Below are positions 6,000 to 9,271 of a stretch of 9,271 nt of DNA, in pieces. Position numbers and translations under genes: made by a program. Position 1 is the stretch's first letter; each line of letters begins with the position of its first letter. The DNA is from Elusimicrobiota bacterium (lineage in GTDB: Bacteria; Elusimicrobiota; Elusimicrobia; UBA1565; UBA9628), in the NCBI GenBank assembly GCA_023700845.1, contig JAMPYD010000051.1, positions 1-9,271 of the forward strand. Reading direction: 5' to 3'. The notes under the pieces were generated by a model, which was not told the DNA's origin, did no database searches, and worked only from the letters and a program-made list of their open reading frames with translations.

Positions 6000-6404
6000 C
6001 TACTTCCAGCCGATCACGGACCAGCCCTTCTCGGCCAGGCAGCGCTGCGTGTACGCGCGCTGGATCTCGTCGGGGGAGCCCGCCTCGTACGCGCCGTGCA
6101 GCAGGCCCGCGGCGGCGCCGACGGCGGCGCCCTCGGCGACGGCCCGCCGGTAGTTGCCCGTGAAGGCGCCGAACACCGCGCCCAGGACGGCGCCGAACAC
6201 GCCGCCGCGCGCGGTCCGTCGCGCGACGCGCTTGGCGGGGTTGGCCTTCAGGTAGGCCTTGGCCTCGCCCAGGCAGAGGTCCACGTCGGCCTTGGCCGCC
6301 TCCTCGCCGGAGGCCTTCAGGCGCTCGTCGGGGTACAGCACCGGGCGCGGGTGCGAGCAGCCCGCGAGCAGGAGGAGGGCGAGAAGCGCGCGCTTCATGC
6401 GCAT
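6000..6404 (-). CDS. Glycine-zipper lipoprotein, function unknown
   Basis: This 134-residue protein (132 if the second Met is used) begins with a lipoprotein signal peptide, MKRALLALLLLAGC. Its lipobox is L13-A14-G15-C16, so lipid attachment at C16 is expected. A polar region follows (residues 17-60), then two glycine-zipper hairpins. The first is GGVFGAVLGAVFGAFTG (67-83). The second covers about 92-104 (GAAVGAAAGLLHG). The C-terminus holds YTQRCLAEKGWSVIGW. Two further cysteines (C44 in DLCLGEA and C122) could form a disulfide in the periplasm. I recall similar small glycine-zipper lipoproteins in proteobacteria; their role is not known. The -10 box touches the first ATG (6404), so translation more likely begins at the second ATG, 6398, two codons in. 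The gene converges with the phosphoesterase gene. Confidence 0.85.
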   Translation of the reverse strand: MRMKRALLALLLLAGCSHPRPVLYPDERLKASGEEAAKADVDLCLGEAKAYLKANPAKRVARRTARGGVFGAVLGAVFGAFTGNYRRAVAEGAAVGAAAGLLHGAYEAGSPDEIQRAYTQRCLAEKGWSVIGWK

Positions 6405-6433
6405 AGCTTAGCCCTCCGGCGGCGTTCTGTCCA
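6405..6433 (-). promoter_or_regulatory. Putative leaderless promoter of the lipoprotein gene
   Basis: On the minus strand, TGGACA (6428-6433, one change from TTGACA) is followed after exactly 17 bases by TAAGCT (6405-6410), preceded by GC. The -10 ends six bases before the ATG at 6398, so the mRNA would begin at that codon. A 7-base direct repeat, GCCGGAG (6436-6442 and 6414-6420), brackets the -35 box at a 22-base period. This is the best -35/-10 pair in the window. Confidence 0.6.
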
Positions 6434-6442
6434 GGCTCCGGC

Positions 6443-8857
6443 CTACGGCGCCGCGATCTCCCGGACGCTCATCTTCTTGTAGACGAGCCCGTTCGTGCCG
6501 ACGTTGTCGCTGCGGAAGTACACGGTGATGTTGGGCTTGCCCGACTCCGAGCCCGGGCGCGCGTCGCTGTTGGTGAGCCGCAGCGCCGGGTCGATGCCCG
6601 AGCGGCAGGCCCGGCCGCCGACGCCGAAGTTGGAGCCGGTGTCGGTGAGCTCGTTGACCTTCGTCCAGTTTCCGCCGCCGGCCCCGTCGCTCAGGTCGAT
6701 GTAGTGCTCGGCCTTCACGTTCCCGTTCGCGAGGTCGTAGACGACGTACTTGACCCCGATCCAGGTGTTGTAGGGCAAGGTGGACCACATCGTCTTGTTC
6801 TGGACGGGGACCGAGTTGGGGTGGGAGGTCTCCTTCTCGAAGTCGATGTGGCCGTCGTAGCGGACGCGGGCGCCCATGCCGCGGGTGTCGCACAGGTTGG
6901 ACAGCTCCGGGCCGGTGGTGCCGTGGTTGCTCCGGGCGATGGCCACGATGCCGCCGTAGGCCGTGCCGCTGTCGGCGACGCGCCGCGCGTAGAGCGTGAT
7001 CTCGACGTTGCGCCAGCTCTGCGCGAGCGCCGGGTCGTGGACGTACATGCGCGGCACGGAGCCGGTGATGGAGAAGAGCCCGGCGCCGTCCACGCGGTAG
7101 GAGGCGTTGCCGTGGGCCGCGTCGAACCAGGCGTCCTGCGGGTCCACGCCGCTGAAGGTGCGGGCCGAGCCGTTGTCCCACTTGGAGACCCAGTTCTTGC
7201 CGCCCGCGGCGGACGGATAGAGATATTTGACGCCGAACCGGTCCGCGCCGGCGGCCGGAACGGCGTTTGAAACGGTGACCGGAATGGACGCGCTGGCGCG
7301 GTTGCCGGCCGCGTCGCGGACGGCGGCGGTCAAGGTGCGCGCGCCGTTGGGCGTCGACGCGGTGTTCCAGGCGAGCGTGAAGGGCGGCTGGAGGATCTCC
7401 GCGCCGAGGTTGACGCCGTCGACGCGGAACTGCACGCCCGCGACGCCGACGTTGTCCGAGGCGGCCGCGGTCAGGGACACCGAGCCGGAGACGGTCGCGC
7501 CGGAGGCCGGGCTCGTGAAGGACACGAGCGGCGGGGCGACGTCGGGCGCGGGAGGCGGCGCGGGCGCGGGCCCGGCGCCGAGCGCGAAGGCGCACACCTG
7601 GTGGCTGCCGGCGCCGGACTGGACGGCCATGTTGTCGAACGCGGAGAGCGTGGCCTGCTCCGAGCGGAAGGCGTAGTTCAGCGCCAGGAGCTTCTCCACG
7701 GCGCCGGGGGGCGTCACGTACACCGAGTAGCGGTGGACGAGCGGGTCGACCGCGATGCGGACGCGGTAGGTCGCGCCGGCGACGTAGGGGACGGAGGCGT
7801 CGGCGCCGTAGGCGCCGCCGTTGCGCGCGTCGATGTAGCCGGCGTTGTTGAAGCGCACGATCGCGGCGAGGTTCGCGTACCCCGAGGCGGCGCCGCGGGA
7901 CAGGCCGGTGATCGCGTCGAGGCCGGCGGCGGCGGGGATCGCGTCGAAGGAAGCGGTGAACGGGGCGTTTTGGGCGGCGAACGCGGAGTTCTTCCAGAGG
8001 CTCGACGAGGCGAGGCAGACCGGCGCGACGGCGTTCTTGACCGTCACCGTCGCGGCCGCGCTCGTCGCCTTGTTCCCGGAGGCGTCCCGGGCCGAGGCGG
8101 CGAGGATGTGCGGGCCGTCGGCGGCCGCCGTCGTGTTCCAGGACGCCGAGTAAGGGGCCGACGTGTCCTCGGCGCCGAGGGCGGCGCCGTCGAGGAGGAA
8201 CTGCACGCCGGCCACGGCGACGTTGTCCGAGGCCGAGGCGGAGACCGCGACCGTGCCGGAGACGGCCGCGCCGGAGGCCGGGGCGGTCAGCGACACGACG
8301 GGCGCGGCGGTGTCGGGGACCGACGGCGGCGGCGTCAGCGCGAAGCCGCACACCTGATGGCCGCCCGTGCCGGACTGAAGCGTCCAGTTGTCGAGGCGCG
8401 CGGTCGCGGCCTGCTCGGTGCGGAAGGCGTAGTTCATCGCCAGCAGCCGTTCCGCGGCGCCGGGCGGCGCGACGTACACCGAGTAGCGGCGCGCGGCCGG
8501 GTCGACCGTCAGGCGGACGCGGTAGGTCGCGCCGGCGACGTAGGGGACGGAGGCGTCGGCGGCGTAGACGCCGCCGTTGCGCGCGTCGATATAGCCCGCG
8601 TTGTTGAAGCGCACGATCGCGGCCAGGCTCGAATAGCCCGAGGCGGCGCCCAGGGACAGCCCGGTCAGGGCGTCGATCCTGGCGGCGCCGGGGATCGCGT
8701 CGAAGGTCGCGCCGAACGGGACGCTCTGCGCGGGGAGCGCGGTGTTTTTCCAGCCGGTCGACGAGGCGAGGCACTGGGCGCTCGCCCGGACGGCGCCGCA
8801 CGCCGCGAGCAGGAGCAGGGCGGCGACCGATCTGACGGAGGAAGATTCAATGTTCAT
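6443..8857 (-). CDS. Large secreted protein with duplicated jelly-roll/Ig units
   Basis: An exported 804-residue protein of unknown function. Residues 1-27 form a signal peptide. Cleavage after ASA (27) gives a free protein, but LAAC at 17-20 also fits a lipobox. Module A (29-174) runs from C29 to C170, rich in beta-strand-like text such as AIVRFNNAGYIDARNGG. A bacterial Ig-like domain follows (about 183-274; AAPVVSLTAPASG, ASDNVAVAGVQFLLDG, DASGNKA). Both are repeated at 281-426 and 439-530. The A copies are about 73% identical by my count, with both cysteines kept. The C-terminal domain (about 539-804) starts FGVKYLYPSAAGGKNW, contains C656 and C751 and ends VYKKMSVREI; it looks like a concanavalin A-type lectin/glucanase fold. 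Binding or modifying extracellular polysaccharide is a guess; I see no catalytic signature. Confidence 0.85.
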   Translation of the reverse strand: MNIESSSVRSVAALLLLAACGAVRASAQCLASSTGWKNTALPAQSVPFGATFDAIPGAARIDALTGLSLGAASGYSSLAAIVRFNNAGYIDARNGGVYAADASVPYVAGATYRVRLTVDPAARRYSVYVAPPGAAERLLAMNYAFRTEQAATARLDNWTLQSGTGGHQVCGFALTPPPSVPDTAAPVVSLTAPASGAAVSGTVAVSASASDNVAVAGVQFLLDGAALGAEDTSAPYSASWNTTAAADGPHILAASARDASGNKATSAAATVTVKNAVAPVCLASSSLWKNSAFAAQNAPFTASFDAIPAAAGLDAITGLSRGAASGYANLAAIVRFNNAGYIDARNGGAYGADASVPYVAGATYRVRIAVDPLVHRYSVYVTPPGAVEKLLALNYAFRSEQATLSAFDNMAVQSGAGSHQVCAFALGAGPAPAPPPAPDVAPPLVSFTSPASGATVSGSVSLTAAASDNVGVAGVQFRVDGVNLGAEILQPPFTLAWNTASTPNGARTLTAAVRDAAGNRASASIPVTVSNAVPAAGADRFGVKYLYPSAAGGKNWVSKWDNGSARTFSGVDPQDAWFDAAHGNASYRVDGAGLFSITGSVPRMYVHDPALAQSWRNVEITLYARRVADSGTAYGGIVAIARSNHGTTGPELSNLCDTRGMGARVRYDGHIDFEKETSHPNSVPVQNKTMWSTLPYNTWIGVKYVVYDLANGNVKAEHYIDLSDGAGGGNWTKVNELTDTGSNFGVGGRACRSGIDPALRLTNSDARPGSESGKPNITVYFRSDNVGTNGLVYKKMSVREIAAP
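7259..8017 (-). repeat. Internal duplication, unit 2 (module A + Ig-like)
   Basis: Residues 281-533 of the secreted protein, the second copy. Module A spans DNA 7580-8017 and the Ig-like domain about 7268-7543. The copy carries a Pro/Ala-rich linker (PAPAPPPAP) about five residues longer than in unit 1. The cysteine pair C281/C422 has the same spacing (141 residues) as C29/C170. Confidence 0.85.
8018..8773 (-). repeat. Internal duplication, unit 1 (module A + Ig-like)
   Basis: Residues 29-280 of the secreted protein. The first 146 residues (DNA 8336-8773) are the jelly-roll-like module A, the rest (about 8036-8311) an Ig-like domain. Unit 2 lies 252 residues further on. DNA identity is high over long blocks: the stretches near 8525-8630 and 7770-7870 differ at only a few bases. 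That points to a fairly recent in-frame tandem duplication. Confidence 0.85.
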
Positions 8858-8861
8858 GGCG

Positions 8862-8881
8862 CACCTCTCGCCCCGATTCTA
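8862..8881 (-). promoter_or_regulatory. -10 box and ribosome-binding site of the secreted-protein gene
   Basis: On the minus strand a -10-like TAGAAT (8876-8881) lies 18 bases before the ATG at 8857. Between them AGAGGTG (8862-8868) contains GAGG six bases from the ATG, a good Shine-Dalgarno site that fixes the start. The -35 region is poor (TGGCTC at 17 bases) and is followed by an alternating GC run (8887-8897). Unlike the other single-gene promoters here, this one has a normal short leader. Confidence 0.5.
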
Positions 8882-8932
8882 GGATTGCGCGCGCGCGGGA
8901 GCCATGGAGGGAGGGTGACTTTAATCTTGCGG
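8882..8932. other. Intergenic gap between two exported-protein genes
   Basis: Together with the promoter segment this makes a 75-base gap between the stop of the upstream minus-strand gene (8933) and the secreted-protein start (8857). It is locally more AT-rich (TTTAATCTT at 8920-8928). I see no convincing hairpin with a T tract, so a factor-independent terminator cannot be claimed. Confidence 0.5.
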
Positions 8933-9271
8933 CTATTTGGCGAGGGTGAAGGTCTGGTAGAAGCGGCGGCCGTCGCGGTCGACGATCGCCGCGATGTACA
9001 CCCCGGAAGGCGCGAGGCCCCCGGAGGATTCCCGCCCGTTCCAGACGAGGGGGCCGCCGTTCGCGGTCCCGTGAAACACCCTCCGGCCGCGGATGTCGAT
9101 GATGGTGACCTCGCGCGCGTCGGGGCCGAACTCGGCCCGGTCGTTGATCCCGTCGGCCAGCGCCGGGGAGAGGAGCTTTTGAGGGGCCTTGGCCGAGGAT
9201 CCCGGGGCCGCGGCCGGGGCCGCCGCCGCGGCGGCGCCCGCGGGCGTCTCGCCGGTCGCGAAGACGAAATC
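8933..9271 (-). CDS. Exported protein with FlgD-Ig-like C-terminal domain, 3' part
   Basis: Only the last 112 codons are in the window; the gene starts beyond base 9271. The frame is open from the right edge (DFVFATGEG) to TAG at 8933-8935. An Ala/Pro-rich linker (DNA about 9182-9256) precedes a C-terminal domain of about 78 residues, which starts SPALADGINDRAEF and continues through VTIIDIRGRRVF, LVWNGRESSGG, PSGVYIAAI and YQTFTLAK. This order (SPxxxDGxND, V.I.D..GR, W.GR...G, SGVY) is typical of FlgD-Ig-like and gliding-motility-type C-terminal domains, which end many large secreted proteins in Elusimicrobiota, Bacteroidota and related groups. In those families the domain is structural or serves as a sorting signal. 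What the rest of the protein does cannot be seen. It may be co-transcribed with the downstream secreted-protein gene, although that has its own -10 box. Confidence 0.82.
   Translation of the reverse strand, partial: DFVFATGETPAGAAAAAAPAAAPGSSAKAPQKLLSPALADGINDRAEFGPDAREVTIIDIRGRRVFHGTANGGPLVWNGRESSGGLAPSGVYIAAIVDRDGRRFYQTFTLAK

Noticed and set aside
6443..7249. Alginate lyase (PL7-type) identity for the C-terminal domain of the secreted protein.
   Set aside because: The fold may be similar, but the family's RxEL, QIH and YFKxGxYxQ motifs are not present, so no enzyme activity is claimed.
6408..8801. A 797-codon minus-strand frame overlapping nearly all of the secreted-protein gene.
   Set aside because: It is an Arg/Pro-rich shadow of the 804-residue gene in another frame, without a signal peptide or domains. 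The latter has a ribosome-binding site, signal peptide and duplicated domains.

Overview
The window is a very GC-rich stretch of a bacterial chromosome, densely coded, with no gene-free gap above about 100 bases. It suggests a Gram-negative-type heterotroph. It carries complex I genes, an orphan Flp/class III-type pilin, a c-di-AMP synthase with its likely phosphodiesterase, a glycine-zipper lipoprotein, and large secreted Ig-like and FlgD-like proteins. That mixture would fit a high-GC member of Elusimicrobiota or a deltaproteobacteria-like lineage, but nothing here fixes the phylum (inference).

Region 1 (1-3444, + strand) is the end of a respiratory complex I operon: nuoF (3' part only), nuoG, nuoH and nuoI. 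Each gene overlaps the next by 4 to 10 bases, so the four are translationally coupled. All expected iron-sulfur ligands are present. NuoG is short but keeps the N1b, N5, N4 and N7 sets. The operon stops at nuoI, so nuoJ-N must lie elsewhere if the complex is complete.

Region 2 (3445-5998, + strand) holds three short transcription units. The first is a 57-residue pilin-like protein with a perfect QxSxExxxL / G-x4-EY processing motif. The second is a 106-residue membrane protein of unknown function. The third is a coupled pair: a CdaA-type diadenylate cyclase and a DHH/DHHA1 phosphoesterase. The pair makes a self-contained c-di-AMP synthesis and turnover module. The cyclase has two oddities: its RHR motif reads RHS, and its C-terminus ends in a YbbR/CdaR-like membrane helix.

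Region 3 (6000-9271, - strand) is transcribed toward region 2. It holds a small lipoprotein whose stop codon lies one base from the phosphoesterase stop, an 804-residue secreted protein built from a duplicated jelly-roll-like/Ig-like unit plus a C-terminal domain, and the 3' end of another exported protein with a FlgD-Ig-like C-terminal domain.

The most striking shared signal is in promoter layout. Four of the genes outside the nuo operon are preceded by GC-TANNNT. In three of them the -10 box ends exactly six bases before the start codon, which predicts leaderless mRNAs. The 804-residue protein instead has a spaced -10 box and a good Shine-Dalgarno sequence.
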